A stretch of DNA of 64,000 nt. Source: Corynebacterium deserti GIMN1.010. GTDB lineage: Bacteria; Actinomycetota; Actinomycetes; Mycobacteriales; Mycobacteriaceae. Shown piece after piece: positions 34,508 through 43,601 of the stretch; position 1 is the first letter of the stretch, and each line of letters opens with the position of its first letter. Position numbers and translations under genes: made by a program. A model generated the notes under the pieces. It saw only the letters and a program-made list of their open reading frames with translations. It was not told where the DNA came from and did no database searches. The stretch covers positions 930,001-994,000 of the forward strand of contig NZ_CP009220.1 in NCBI RefSeq assembly GCF_001277995.1. The letters run 5' to 3'.

Positions 34508-36517
34508 TTAAGAAGTCTGTCCTCCCAGCACAACTCCTTCTCGGCGAGGATCTGCGCCGCCAACAATAGTGTCGCCTTCTTTGACCAACGCCGACAATCC
34601 ACTTGATTGATCAGTGACATTGAGCTCGTGGCCTTTGCTTTCTAACTCCGCAACCAGCTCATCTTCGTTTGCCGAGATCAGTGGATGCTCTTTGCCCAAT
34701 CCCGTTTGGGGCTGGTTCATGGCACCAAAGTTTGGAGCGGAGACTGCCTGCTGTGGATCCATTCCCCAGTCAATGATGTTGACCAAAGTCTTCACAACGA
34801 ACTGAATAATCAGCGATCCACCGGGGGAACCCAACACCATATTGAGGTCAGAGATCTCGCCGGTATCGCTTGTGTTAAACACCAACATCGGTGACATGGA
34901 AGAACGGGGGCGTTTGGCAGATTCCACGCGGTTTGCTACTGGCTCGCCGTTGTCATCGAGTGGTTCGGCGGAGAAGTCAGTGAGCTGATTGTTCAAAATG
35001 AATCCGCGTGTGAAGTGGAAGGAACCAAACGCAGCCTCGACGCTGGTGGTCAGAGAAGCAGCATTGCCATAGGAGTCGATAATCGAAATGTGGCTCGTTC
35101 CACTTTCCGGAAGTGGTGCCATCGCAGGGGAGCCTGTCAATCCGGCTTCGGCTTCTCCCATGGATTCTTCAGGTGTGATCAGTTCTGAGCGAGTGCGTGT
35201 GTAGTCTTCGCTGATCAGCTCGTTTACGCCTCCTCCTGGAACTTCAACAAAAGCGGGGTCTCCGATATACGCATCGCGGTCTGCATAGGCCAAACGCTCG
35301 GCCTCAGAGATCAGGTGAATGGCTTCAGGGTCGGGAAGTCCGCCATCCAATCCAACTTCAGTAGGTGGGTATTGGCTTAAATCAAAGTTGTTCAAGATAC
35401 CTAAGGTTTCCATCACTGTGACGCCACCTGACGATGATGGTGGCATGCCACATACAATCTTGTCGCGGTAGGGCGCACACAATGCTTCGCGTGTTTCTGG
35501 AGTGTACGCAGCTAAATCGGCGGTGCTCATCAGGGATGGGGTGAAACCGTCAACCTCTCGAGTGGCTCGTTCCACAATGCTCGCAGCGATTTCGCCGGTA
35601 TAAAACGCATCGGCGCCGCCTTCTGCAATGAGGCGCACAGTTTCTGCATAGTCCGGATTTTGCAAGATTGTGCCAGGCGTCTTGGCTTCGCCGTCGGCAT
35701 CGAGAAAGTACTCGGCAGCCTCAGGATCGTGGGAGAGATCTTCTGCAGAACTAGCAATGGATGCTGACATGCGTGGACTAATCGCAAAACCATCAGTGGC
35801 AAGCTGCTGTGGAGACGCGAGCACGTCCTGCCAGGACGTTTGTCCAAAGGATTCATGCAATTGGCCAAGTGCTGCGACGATGCCCGGAACACCAATGGAG
35901 CGACCGGAACGGCGGGCATCGGGGACCGGGGCGCTTTGATCGTCGGCTGAGACGTGAATGAGGTAGTTTTCATCAGCTGCTACCGGTGCGGTTTCGCGAC
36001 CATCAATGGCAGTGACTGCATTGGATTCTGCATCGTAATAGAGAATGTATCCACCACCGCCGAGGCCAGATGATTGTGGTTCGGTAAGGCCAAGGACAAA
36101 TTGTGCGGTGACCAGTGCGTCGGCTGCGGTGCCGCCGTCGCGGAGGACTTCACAGGCAGCGGCAGAGGCCAAAGGGTTTGCGGTTGCGACGGCGTAGCCC
36201 GTGGTTTCCACGGGTGTCATGCCTTCACGGTAACCGGTGCCGATTTCAGGGGCGACGGAAATGTCTTCGCCGGAGTGGGTGCCTTCGACGGCTTCGTCAG
36301 ACGTTACTTCAGAGCCGAGCTCGCAGGCTGCGAGGGGAGGGGAGGCTTCAGTGGATGTTGCTGCATCGGAGGAAGCTGCAGTCGTCGAAGCATCGGATGA
36401 GGAAGCAGAGGAAGCAGAGGAATCTGATCCGGAGGTGCAGGAGGAAATGGCCAGGGTTAGGGCTGCCACGGAGAACGCAGCCATTGATCTAAGGAATGTG
36501 CCGTTTGTCACTCTCAT
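34508..36517 (-). CDS. ggtB: Gamma-glutamyltranspeptidase lipoprotein
   Basis: Encodes 669 residues of a gamma-glutamyltransferase that cleaves or transfers gamma-glutamyl groups outside the membrane. The signal peptide ends in the lipobox LAISSC (Cys near residue 27), followed by a Ser/Thr/Ala linker to about residue 75. Self-cleavage should occur before the catalytic Thr (residue 474) in SGTSHISIIDSYGN, giving large and small subunits. Oxyanion and substrate loops (KRPRSSMSP, LGSPGGS) are present. Corynebacteria lack glutathione, so gamma-glutamyl peptides are the likely substrates. The symbol ggtB is from memory. Confidence 0.88.
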   Translation of the reverse strand: MRVTNGTFLRSMAAFSVAALTLAISSCTSGSDSSASSASSSDASTTAASSDAATSTEASPPLAACELGSEVTSDEAVEGTHSGEDISVAPEIGTGYREGMTPVETTGYAVATANPLASAAACEVLRDGGTAADALVTAQFVLGLTEPQSSGLGGGGYILYYDAESNAVTAIDGRETAPVAADENYLIHVSADDQSAPVPDARRSGRSIGVPGIVAALGQLHESFGQTSWQDVLASPQQLATDGFAISPRMSASIASSAEDLSHDPEAAEYFLDADGEAKTPGTILQNPDYAETVRLIAEGGADAFYTGEIAASIVERATREVDGFTPSLMSTADLAAYTPETREALCAPYRDKIVCGMPPSSSGGVTVMETLGILNNFDLSQYPPTEVGLDGGLPDPEAIHLISEAERLAYADRDAYIGDPAFVEVPGGGVNELISEDYTRTRSELITPEESMGEAEAGLTGSPAMAPLPESGTSHISIIDSYGNAASLTTSVEAAFGSFHFTRGFILNNQLTDFSAEPLDDNGEPVANRVESAKRPRSSMSPMLVFNTSDTGEISDLNMVLGSPGGSLIIQFVVKTLVNIIDWGMDPQQAVSAPNFGAMNQPQTGLGKEHPLISANEDELVAELESKGHELNVTDQSSGLSALVKEGDTIVGGADPRREGVVLGGQTS

Positions 36518-36774
36518 TGCTTGAGGCTATCAGGAATTCTCTAGGGAGGAGAGTGTTTCGCCTGGAAAATTTATTGGTACGCGCCCACTATTGGATATTT
36601 GCAATTATTTTGCCATTTACCTAAGGTTAACTCTTGGTTAACAAATGGGGTTCTAAAGATGAACCTCAGTGATCTGGTAAGTAACTTACTCAAAGCGACT
36701 TACGAACCTTCGAGGAAACACCCGAAGGACCACTTCTTGCGAGAGCTTGCGAGAGAAGGAAAGGAAGACACACT

Positions 36775-37026
36775 GTGAAGCACATTCATGAGGAAATTAC
36801 CCGCATCGAGCGCAGCCACGATTACTTGTGGAGCATTCGTGAAGATCTCCACGCTCGATTCGATGGCACGTTGAAGGCGCACCTGGTTGACAGTGTCCTT
36901 GACTGCGTGGCAGATGGCTATGAAGGCCGCATCGGCCGATTCCGCAAAATCTTCATCGAGAAGAAGGCCGTGGAGGAGCTCAACGCAATTGCAGCGTCTC
37001 AGCCAGGCCACCTCATCGCAGCATAA
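36775..37026 (+). CDS. Small hypothetical protein
   Basis: Encodes 83 residues from a GTG with AAGGAAG about 8 nt upstream. It is helical, with mixed charge (HEEITRIERSHDYLWSIRED, then GRIGRFRKIFIEKKAVEEL), no signal peptide and a single Cys. A strong terminator 40 nt later makes it a one-gene unit. I recognise no family; the pattern fits a small dimeric cytoplasmic protein. Confidence 0.65.
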   Translation: MKHIHEEITRIERSHDYLWSIREDLHARFDGTLKAHLVDSVLDCVADGYEGRIGRFRKIFIEKKAVEELNAIAASQPGHLIAA

Positions 37027-37067
37027 AACGCTGCAGCTGCATAAGACGCCGTATAAAAGTACATAAC

Positions 37068-37119
37068 AAAAAGGTTGGGGCCCCTCGCTACATATCAAGC
37101 GAGGCGCCCCAACCTTTTT
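37068..37119. terminator. Strong terminator after the 83-residue gene
   Basis: AAAAAGGTTGGGGC-type arm (37068-37081) pairs with GCCCCAACCTTTTT (to 37119), extended by CCTCGC/GCGAGG inside. It is flanked by A- and T-runs and can act in both directions, also serving tRNA-Gln. Confidence 0.9.
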
Positions 37120-37157
37120 CTGCGCCTAATGCTCCTCATGTATAGAGCATAAAAAAG

Positions 37158-37229
37158 CTTCCCCACCAGGACTCGAACCTAGAATGACGGTACCAAAAAC
37201 CGTAGTGTTGCCGATTACACCATGGGGAA
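37158..37229 (-). tRNA. tRNA-Gln (anticodon TTG)
   Basis: Reads TTCCCCA...TGGGGAA as a 7-bp acceptor stem with discriminator G. The D arm contains GTGTAATCGGCAAC, the anticodon arm is ACGGT-TTTTGGT-ACCGT with TTG in the loop, and the T arm contains GGTTCGAGTCC. CCA is not encoded. Length is 72 nt. Confidence 0.93.
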
Positions 37230-37321
37230 CTGCAGCAATTAACTGCACCGCTAGAGTTTACATCATCGTCTTAAAAATCCAATTATTGGGGGTATCGTTT
37301 GCTGCGTTACTCTATAAAACT

Positions 37322-37972
37322 ATGGTTCGACAGCGGATGACCGGCACAGAGCGTCGGCAGCAATTAATCTCCATTGGGCGTGCGGTGTTCGCAGAACGCG
37401 GATTCGAAGGCACCAGCGTGGAGGAAATCGCCGCCCGCGCGAACGTGTCCAAGCCTGTGGTCTACGAGCATTTTGGTGGTAAAGAAGGCCTGTATGCTGT
37501 GGTTATTGATCGTGAAATGATCAAGTTGGAATCCATGATCACTGAGTCGTTGCAGCATGGTCGTTCGCGGTACCGCATTGAGCAGGCGGTTCTTGCATTG
37601 CTCACGTACGTTGAAGATGAGACTGACGGGTTTCAGATTTTGGTGCGCGACATGCGGCCCGGCGTCAGCCGGTCCTACGGCACCTTGCTTAACGACGCCA
37701 CATCGCAGGTCTCCCACATTTTGGGCAACGCCTTTGTGCGGTCGGGGCTCGACTCCGAATACGCCACGTTATATGGGCAGGCATTGGTGGGCATGGTGTC
37801 GATGACCGCGCAGTGGTGGTTGGATGAACGTACCCCTGCCAAAGAGGAGGTCGCTGCGCATATCGTTAACCTCTGTTGGAATGGTCTTGCCGGGATGGAA
37901 GCTAAGCCGACGTTAACTCCCATCAGTTCTACTGAGGGAGCAATTTTGGGTCAGGAACATGATGACAAATAA
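37322..37972 (+). CDS. TetR-family transcriptional regulator upstream of mfd
   Basis: Encodes 216 residues from the ATG at 37322; the longer open frame would run back through tRNA-Gln and is rejected. The helix-turn-helix spans about residues 8-52 (TSVEEIAARANVSKPVVYEHFGGKEGLY). The ligand domain keeps MRPGVSRSYG, seen in a conserved actinobacterial subgroup next to mfd. A -10-like element (TACTCT or TATAAA, 37308-37318) is close to the ATG, so the mRNA may be leaderless. The gene's 3' end lies within 14 nt of the first possible mfd start, implying cotranscription. Confidence 0.87.
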   Translation: MVRQRMTGTERRQQLISIGRAVFAERGFEGTSVEEIAARANVSKPVVYEHFGGKEGLYAVVIDREMIKLESMITESLQHGRSRYRIEQAVLALLTYVEDETDGFQILVRDMRPGVSRSYGTLLNDATSQVSHILGNAFVRSGLDSEYATLYGQALVGMVSMTAQWWLDERTPAKEEVAAHIVNLCWNGLAGMEAKPTLTPISSTEGAILGQEHDDK

Positions 37973-37985
37973 GGAGACTAAAAGC

Positions 37986-40900
37986 GTGACACCGATGCTT
38001 GCGGGGCTGTTGAAAGTCGCAGCAACTGACCCAAAGTTAAAGGGCATGATTTCACACGTGGGGGAGCCGAGGCTTCATCTAACGGGTATTGATCAAGCAC
38101 GCCCGTGGACGATTGCAACGTTGGCTCATCATGCACCGGTGATGGTGGTGACGGCAACGGGTCGTGAGGCGGAGGATCTCACTGCTGAGCTGAAGGCGAT
38201 GATGGGGGATAAAGTCGCGTGGCTGCCGTCGTGGGAGACGCTTCCGCATGAGCGTTTGAGCCCCGGGGTGGATATCGTCGGTAAGCGTGCCCAGGTGCTG
38301 CACAACTTAGACCGCTTGAGTGTCGTCGTGACTGCAGCGCGCGCGTTTTGCCAGCCGGTTCTGGAAGCAGCGGATGGCCGTGCTCCACTGACGTTGGCGG
38401 AAGGCAGTGAGTGTGATTTCTCCCAGCTGACCAATGAGCTGGTATTCCGTGCCTATAAGCATGTGGACATGGTGGCTAAGCGCGGCGAGTTTGCCACCCG
38501 TGGTGGCATCTTGGATATTTTCCCCACCACCTTGGACTATCCCGTGCGTGTGGAGTTCTGGGGCGATGAGGTGTCCGATATTAGGCAGTTCTCTGTTGCA
38601 GATCAGCGCACCATCCCAGAAATTACCGTTGAGAAGATTGATGTGTACCCAGCCCGTGAGCTGCTGGTTACTGATGCCGTGGCTAAGCGTGCGGAAGAAC
38701 TGATGGTGAAGCACCCTGGAAATCCCACTCTGGTGGAGATGCTGTCTCGCATTGCCGATCATCAAGATGTCGATGGCATGGAAGCGCTTATTCCAGCGTT
38801 GATTGATACCCCGCAAGTTCCTGTGCTGGAACTTATGCCCGACAACACGCATATCCTGGTTATTGCTCCGGAAAAGGTGCGCACCCGCATTGCCGATTTG
38901 GAAGCCACCGATGCTGAGTTTTTGATGGCTGGATGGGAAGCCGCTGCAATGGGTGCGGATGGTCCTGTGGCAGCAGAAGGCCTCGACTTGGAGTCGTCAA
39001 GCTACCGAAGCTATGAAAGCTTGGAGAAGTCGGCGTCGAAAAGCGCTCGCCCGTGGTGGACCTTTGCCCCGTCGGGCATGTTTGAGGCCGCCGATGATGA
39101 GACGCTGCCCCTGGACTTTGAAGCTGGCCCTGCGCCGCGCGGCGATCTGCCGAAAATCGATGAGATGATGGCGCAGCTGCTTGCGCACACCACAGCCGGT
39201 GGGCGTGCTGCGTTTATTGCTCCGAACGAGGGCGCCATTAAGCGCATGGTGGAGCGCTTTTCGGAAAAGGGCATTCCGACGCACGTGGCCACTCCAGCCT
39301 GGGAACCAACCCCGGGTGAAGTGACCCTGTACCACGCGCTGAGCCACGCTGGCCTGGTGTTTCCCAAGGTGCGCAAGCATCGCGACGCCGAAGCTATGCC
39401 ACTGGTGGTCATCACTGAAACGGACCTCACCGGTAACCGCGTCGGCGATATTGCTGGCGCTAAACGGCGCCCTGCTAAACGACGCCACAAAGTCGATCCC
39501 CTCGCCCTCGAGCCGGGGGACCTCGTGGTGCATGAAACCCACGGCATTGGTCGCTTTGTTAAAATGACTGAGCGCACCATTTCCGCAGGTGACGAGACCT
39601 CACGTCGCGAATACATTGTCCTGGAATACGCGCCCAGCAAGCGTGGCCAACCCGGCGACCAGCTGTATGTGCCCATGGATTCCCTGGACATGCTGAGCCG
39701 CTATGTGGGTGGCGAAAAGCCTGCGCTGTCCAAAATGGGTGGCTCCGATTGGAAGAACGCCAAGAAGAAGGCTCGCGCAGCCGTCCGCGAAATTGCCGGT
39801 GAGCTGGTTGAACTTTACGCCAAACGCCAATCCGCGCCGGGCCATGCCTTCGCGCCGGATTCACCGTGGCAAAAAGAAATGGAAGACAACTTCCCTTACG
39901 TGGAAACCGAAGACCAGATGCTGGCGATTGACGCGGTGAAAGATGACATGGAGAAAAGCGTCCCCATGGACCGCGTCATCATCGGCGATGTGGGCTACGG
40001 CAAGACCGAAGTTGCAGTTCGCGCGGCATTCAAGGCTGTTCAAGACGGCAAGCAAGTCGCGGTTTTAGTACCCACGACGCTGCTCGCACAGCAACACCAA
40101 TCCACATTTGAAGAGCGCATGACAGGTTTCCCCGTCACTATCAAGGGGCTGTCGCGTTTTACCTCAACGAAGGATTCAAAAGAGATTCTTAAAGGGCTTG
40201 CCGACGGCTCCGTCGACATCGTCATCGGTACGCACCGGCTTCTCCAAACTGGTGTGCAATGGAAAAACCTTGGGCTTGTCATCGTGGATGAGGAACAGCG
40301 CTTCGGCGTTGAGCACAAAGAACACATTAAGGCGCTGCGCACGCACGTCGATGTGCTCACCATGTCAGCAACACCGATCCCACGTACCTTGGAAATGTCC
40401 ATGGCCGGAATCCGTGAGATGACCACCATCCTCACCCCGCCAGAAGACCGCCACCCAATTCTTACCTATGTGGGTCCCTATGAGGACAAGCAGGTGGCGG
40501 CATCAATTAGGCGTGAGCTGCTTCGCGACGGCCAGGTGTTCTTCATCCACAACAAGGTCGCTGACATTGAAAAGAAAGCCCGTGAGATCCGCGACTTGGT
40601 GCCGGAAGCTCGCGTGGTGGTGGCACATGGCCAGATGAGTGAAGAGCTTCTTGAGCAAACCGTTCAAGGGTTCTGGGACCGCGAATACGACGTGTTGGTG
40701 TGTACCACCATCGTGGAAACCGGTCTGGATATTGCTAACGCCAACACCTTGATCGTGGAAAACGCCCACCACATGGGCCTATCTCAGCTGCACCAGCTGC
40801 GTGGTCGCGTGGGTCGTTCCCGCGAACGTGGTTACGCATACTTCCTGTACCCCAAGGGCGCAACGCTCACGGAAACCTCCTACGATCGCCTGGCCACCAT

Positions 40901-41645
40901 CGCCCAAAACAACGATCTAGGCGCCGGCATGGCTGTGGCAATGAAGGACCTGGAGATGCGTGGCGCCGGCAACGTGCTCGGTGCTGAGCAATCCGGCCAC
41001 ATCGCAGGCGTAGGTTTTGACCTTTATGTTCGCCTTGTCGGCGAGGCAGTGGAGGCCTACAGGGCGCTTGCCGACGGAAAACCTGTCGACGGCACTGTGA
41101 AGGGACCAAAAGAAATCCGCGTCGACCTTCCCGTTGATGCGCACATCCCGGAAAGCTATATCAACGCCGAGCGCCTGCGCCTGGAGATCTACCGCAAGCT
41201 GGCCCAATCAGAAACTGAAGTGGATCTGCGCCTTGCCGTGGAAGAAATGGAAGACCGCTACGGTCCCATCCCTGAAGAAGTGTCCCGACTGTTGTCTGTT
41301 TCCCGGCTGCGACACCTCATGCGCAAAGCGGATCTCACCGATGTGGGTGTTCAAGGCACCCGAATCAAGGTTCACCCCGTTGATCTGGCGGATTCCCAGC
41401 AAGTGCGCCTCAAGCGTCTGTTCCCAGGTGCCACCTACCGAGCTGCCGCCAAGGCAATTCAGCTGAGCTTCCCCAAGGCAGGCAAGAAGGTGACAGACCC
41501 GCTGCTTCGCGACGTGGACCTTCTCCAGTGGGTCGCAGACTTCATCTCGACGATGTTTAACCTCGAAGAAATTGATGTCCGCGGACCACAACCTGGAAAA
41601 GGTCAGCCGAAGAAGAAATCAAATGTGATCTCCATCAGTTTGTGA
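37986..41645 (+). CDS. mfd: Transcription-repair coupling factor
   Basis: Encodes about 1219 residues from a GTG at 37986, chosen for AAGGAG at 9-nt spacing; ATGs at 37959/37962 would add up to nine residues and overlap the regulator gene. Mfd removes RNA polymerase stalled at DNA damage and recruits UvrA. The UvrB-like module lies in the N-terminal third, the RNA-polymerase-interacting domain near residues 510-580 (GDLVVHETHGIGRF), then the translocase with Walker A GDVGYGKTEVA and DEEQ box, the RecG-like TRG segment and the C-terminal D7 domain. The last 27 nt overlap the convergent ABC gene. Confidence 0.95.
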   Translation: MTPMLAGLLKVAATDPKLKGMISHVGEPRLHLTGIDQARPWTIATLAHHAPVMVVTATGREAEDLTAELKAMMGDKVAWLPSWETLPHERLSPGVDIVGKRAQVLHNLDRLSVVVTAARAFCQPVLEAADGRAPLTLAEGSECDFSQLTNELVFRAYKHVDMVAKRGEFATRGGILDIFPTTLDYPVRVEFWGDEVSDIRQFSVADQRTIPEITVEKIDVYPARELLVTDAVAKRAEELMVKHPGNPTLVEMLSRIADHQDVDGMEALIPALIDTPQVPVLELMPDNTHILVIAPEKVRTRIADLEATDAEFLMAGWEAAAMGADGPVAAEGLDLESSSYRSYESLEKSASKSARPWWTFAPSGMFEAADDETLPLDFEAGPAPRGDLPKIDEMMAQLLAHTTAGGRAAFIAPNEGAIKRMVERFSEKGIPTHVATPAWEPTPGEVTLYHALSHAGLVFPKVRKHRDAEAMPLVVITETDLTGNRVGDIAGAKRRPAKRRHKVDPLALEPGDLVVHETHGIGRFVKMTERTISAGDETSRREYIVLEYAPSKRGQPGDQLYVPMDSLDMLSRYVGGEKPALSKMGGSDWKNAKKKARAAVREIAGELVELYAKRQSAPGHAFAPDSPWQKEMEDNFPYVETEDQMLAIDAVKDDMEKSVPMDRVIIGDVGYGKTEVAVRAAFKAVQDGKQVAVLVPTTLLAQQHQSTFEERMTGFPVTIKGLSRFTSTKDSKEILKGLADGSVDIVIGTHRLLQTGVQWKNLGLVIVDEEQRFGVEHKEHIKALRTHVDVLTMSATPIPRTLEMSMAGIREMTTILTPPEDRHPILTYVGPYEDKQVAASIRRELLRDGQVFFIHNKVADIEKKAREIRDLVPEARVVVAHGQMSEELLEQTVQGFWDREYDVLVCTTIVETGLDIANANTLIVENAHHMGLSQLHQLRGRVGRSRERGYAYFLYPKGATLTETSYDRLATIAQNNDLGAGMAVAMKDLEMRGAGNVLGAEQSGHIAGVGFDLYVRLVGEAVEAYRALADGKPVDGTVKGPKEIRVDLPVDAHIPESYINAERLRLEIYRKLAQSETEVDLRLAVEEMEDRYGPIPEEVSRLLSVSRLRHLMRKADLTDVGVQGTRIKVHPVDLADSQQVRLKRLFPGATYRAAAKAIQLSFPKAGKKVTDPLLRDVDLLQWVADFISTMFNLEEIDVRGPQPGKGQPKKKSNVISISL

Positions 41646-43601
41646 TTCATGCTGAGCAGGGGCCTGGAACTGGGAGTTGTACAACGTCCAATAGGCGCCC
41701 TGCTTTTCCATGAGCTCCCGGTGGTTGCCGTGCTCCACGATCTCGCCGTGCTCCATCATCAAGATGAGGTTGGCATCGCGGATAGTGGATAGGCGGTGGG
41801 CAATCACAAACGCGGTACGGTCCTGGCGAAGCTTCGACATGGCCCTCTGAATGAGCAGCTCCGTGCGGGTATCCACCGACGAGGTTGCCTCATCCAGAAT
41901 GAGCAGTCGGGGATTGGCAAGGAATGCACGCGCGATGGTGATCAGCTGGCGTTCACCGACAGAGAGATTGACGGCTTCATCATCGAGGACGGTGTCATAT
42001 CCATCGGGTAGTGCATGGACAAACCGATCCACATACGCTGCGCGAGCTGCTGCCACCATGTCTTCTTCAGTGGCGTCGGGGCGACCGTAGAGAATGTTTT
42101 CCCTAATCGTTCCCGCAAATAACCACGTATCCTGCAACACCATGCCAGTGCGTGAACGAAGGTCAGCGCGAGTCATTGTCCGAACATCGATGGCAGAATC
42201 GGCTGTGTTGCCAAGCGTGAGGCTGCCTTCATTGATGTCGTAGAACCGCATGATGAGGTTAACCAGCGTGGTCTTTCCCGCACCTGTGGGGCCCACGATC
42301 GCGATAGTGCTGCCGGAGCGTACCTCAAGGTTGAGGTTGGAAATCAAGGTGTTGTCCTCGGTGTAACCGAATGACACATCTTTGAACTCCAGGCGATTGG
42401 CAGAATGTGCAACGGTGGCTGGCGTGAGAGGATCGGGGTCCTGCTCTTTTTCGTCGAGAAGCTCAAAGACACGCTCCGCGCTGGCGACACCTGATTGCAA
42501 AAGGTTAGCCATGGACCCCAATTGGGAAAGCGGTTGGGTGAATTGGCGGGAGTACTGAATGAAGGATTGCACTGCGCCGATGGATAGGGAGCCGGATGCA
42601 ACTTGAAGGCCGCCTACGACAGCGATGGCCACGTAGCTTAAGTTTCCAACAAACATCATCGAGGGCATGATGATGCCAGAGACAAACTGTGCGCCAAAGC
42701 TGGCTTTGTAGACTGAATCGTTTTCTTCGTCGAAAGCCTCCTGAACGTCTTTTTGGTGGCCAAATACCTTCACCACTGCGTGCCCAGAATAGGTTTCTTC
42801 CACGCGAGCGTTGAGGACACCGGTTTGTTTCCACTGGTCAGTGAAGAGCTTTTGGGAACGCTTAGCCACCACGACAGTGATCGCGATGGTGATCGGAATG
42901 CTCACGAGCGCAACCAGCGCAAGCAGTGGGGAGATGATAAACATCATGACCAAAACGCCAATGACCGTGAGCAGAGAAGTAATAGCTTGGGAGAGGGTTT
43001 GCTGTAGGGATTGGCCGATGTTGTCCACATCGTTGGTGACACGGCTGAGTAGATCTCCACGCTTGATGGAGTCAAAATAGCTCAGTGGCAGGCGGTGGAT
43101 TTTTTCTTCCACCTGGATGCGCAGGCGGTTCATGGCATCTTGCACAATGCGGTTTAAGATGCGTGCCTGGATGAGTGAGAAGATACTGCCCAGAAGGTAT
43201 GCACCGAGAACCAGCAATAAGATGGAGGCGAGGCGGTCGAAATCGATGCCACTTCCGGGGACGAGATTCATATTCTCAAGCATCGAGGCCTGATTGGTAT
43301 CGCCTTGGGCTTGAAGTTGGGCGATGACCAAGTCTTTGGTTGTGCCTTCAGGGAATTGCTTGGATAGGAAGCCTTCGAAGACTACGTTAGTGGCCTTGCC
43401 TAAAAGCCACGGACCTAGCACGGTCAGCCCGACGCTTAGGACAGAGAAGATAAAGACGACGATGAGTGTGTTTTTATCCTGTCCAAGGATGCCGAAGAGG
43501 CGCTTGGCGGAGGGACCGAAGTTTTGTGCCTTTTGGGCGTGGGGGTTATTCGCGTCGGATAAGTCAGGCGTGGGCCTATTTGCGCGAGATCGGTTGCTCA
43601 T
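41619..43601 (-). CDS. ABC exporter half-transporter, subunit 2
   Basis: Encodes 660 residues: about 60 N-terminal soluble residues, six membrane helices (about 60-370) and an ATPase domain. Walker A GPTGAGKTT and Walker B LLILDEATSSVD with the catalytic Glu are intact, but the signature is LSVGERQ instead of LSGGQ. The gene overlaps the upstream half-transporter by 4 nt. The pair forms a heterodimer in which one ATP site is degenerate, as in TM287/288-type multidrug and lipid exporters. Substrate unknown. Confidence 0.88.
   Translation of the reverse strand: MSNRSRANRPTPDLSDANNPHAQKAQNFGPSAKRLFGILGQDKNTLIVVFIFSVLSVGLTVLGPWLLGKATNVVFEGFLSKQFPEGTTKDLVIAQLQAQGDTNQASMLENMNLVPGSGIDFDRLASILLLVLGAYLLGSIFSLIQARILNRIVQDAMNRLRIQVEEKIHRLPLSYFDSIKRGDLLSRVTNDVDNIGQSLQQTLSQAITSLLTVIGVLVMMFIISPLLALVALVSIPITIAITVVVAKRSQKLFTDQWKQTGVLNARVEETYSGHAVVKVFGHQKDVQEAFDEENDSVYKASFGAQFVSGIIMPSMMFVGNLSYVAIAVVGGLQVASGSLSIGAVQSFIQYSRQFTQPLSQLGSMANLLQSGVASAERVFELLDEKEQDPDPLTPATVAHSANRLEFKDVSFGYTEDNTLISNLNLEVRSGSTIAIVGPTGAGKTTLVNLIMRFYDINEGSLTLGNTADSAIDVRTMTRADLRSRTGMVLQDTWLFAGTIRENILYGRPDATEEDMVAAARAAYVDRFVHALPDGYDTVLDDEAVNLSVGERQLITIARAFLANPRLLILDEATSSVDTRTELLIQRAMSKLRQDRTAFVIAHRLSTIRDANLILMMEHGEIVEHGNHRELMEKQGAYWTLYNSQFQAPAQHESQTDGDHI

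Noticed and set aside
37184-37321. N-terminal extension of the TetR gene upstream of mfd
   Set aside because: It would run through the tRNA-Gln gene; the ATG at 37322 begins right before the helix-turn-helix domain.
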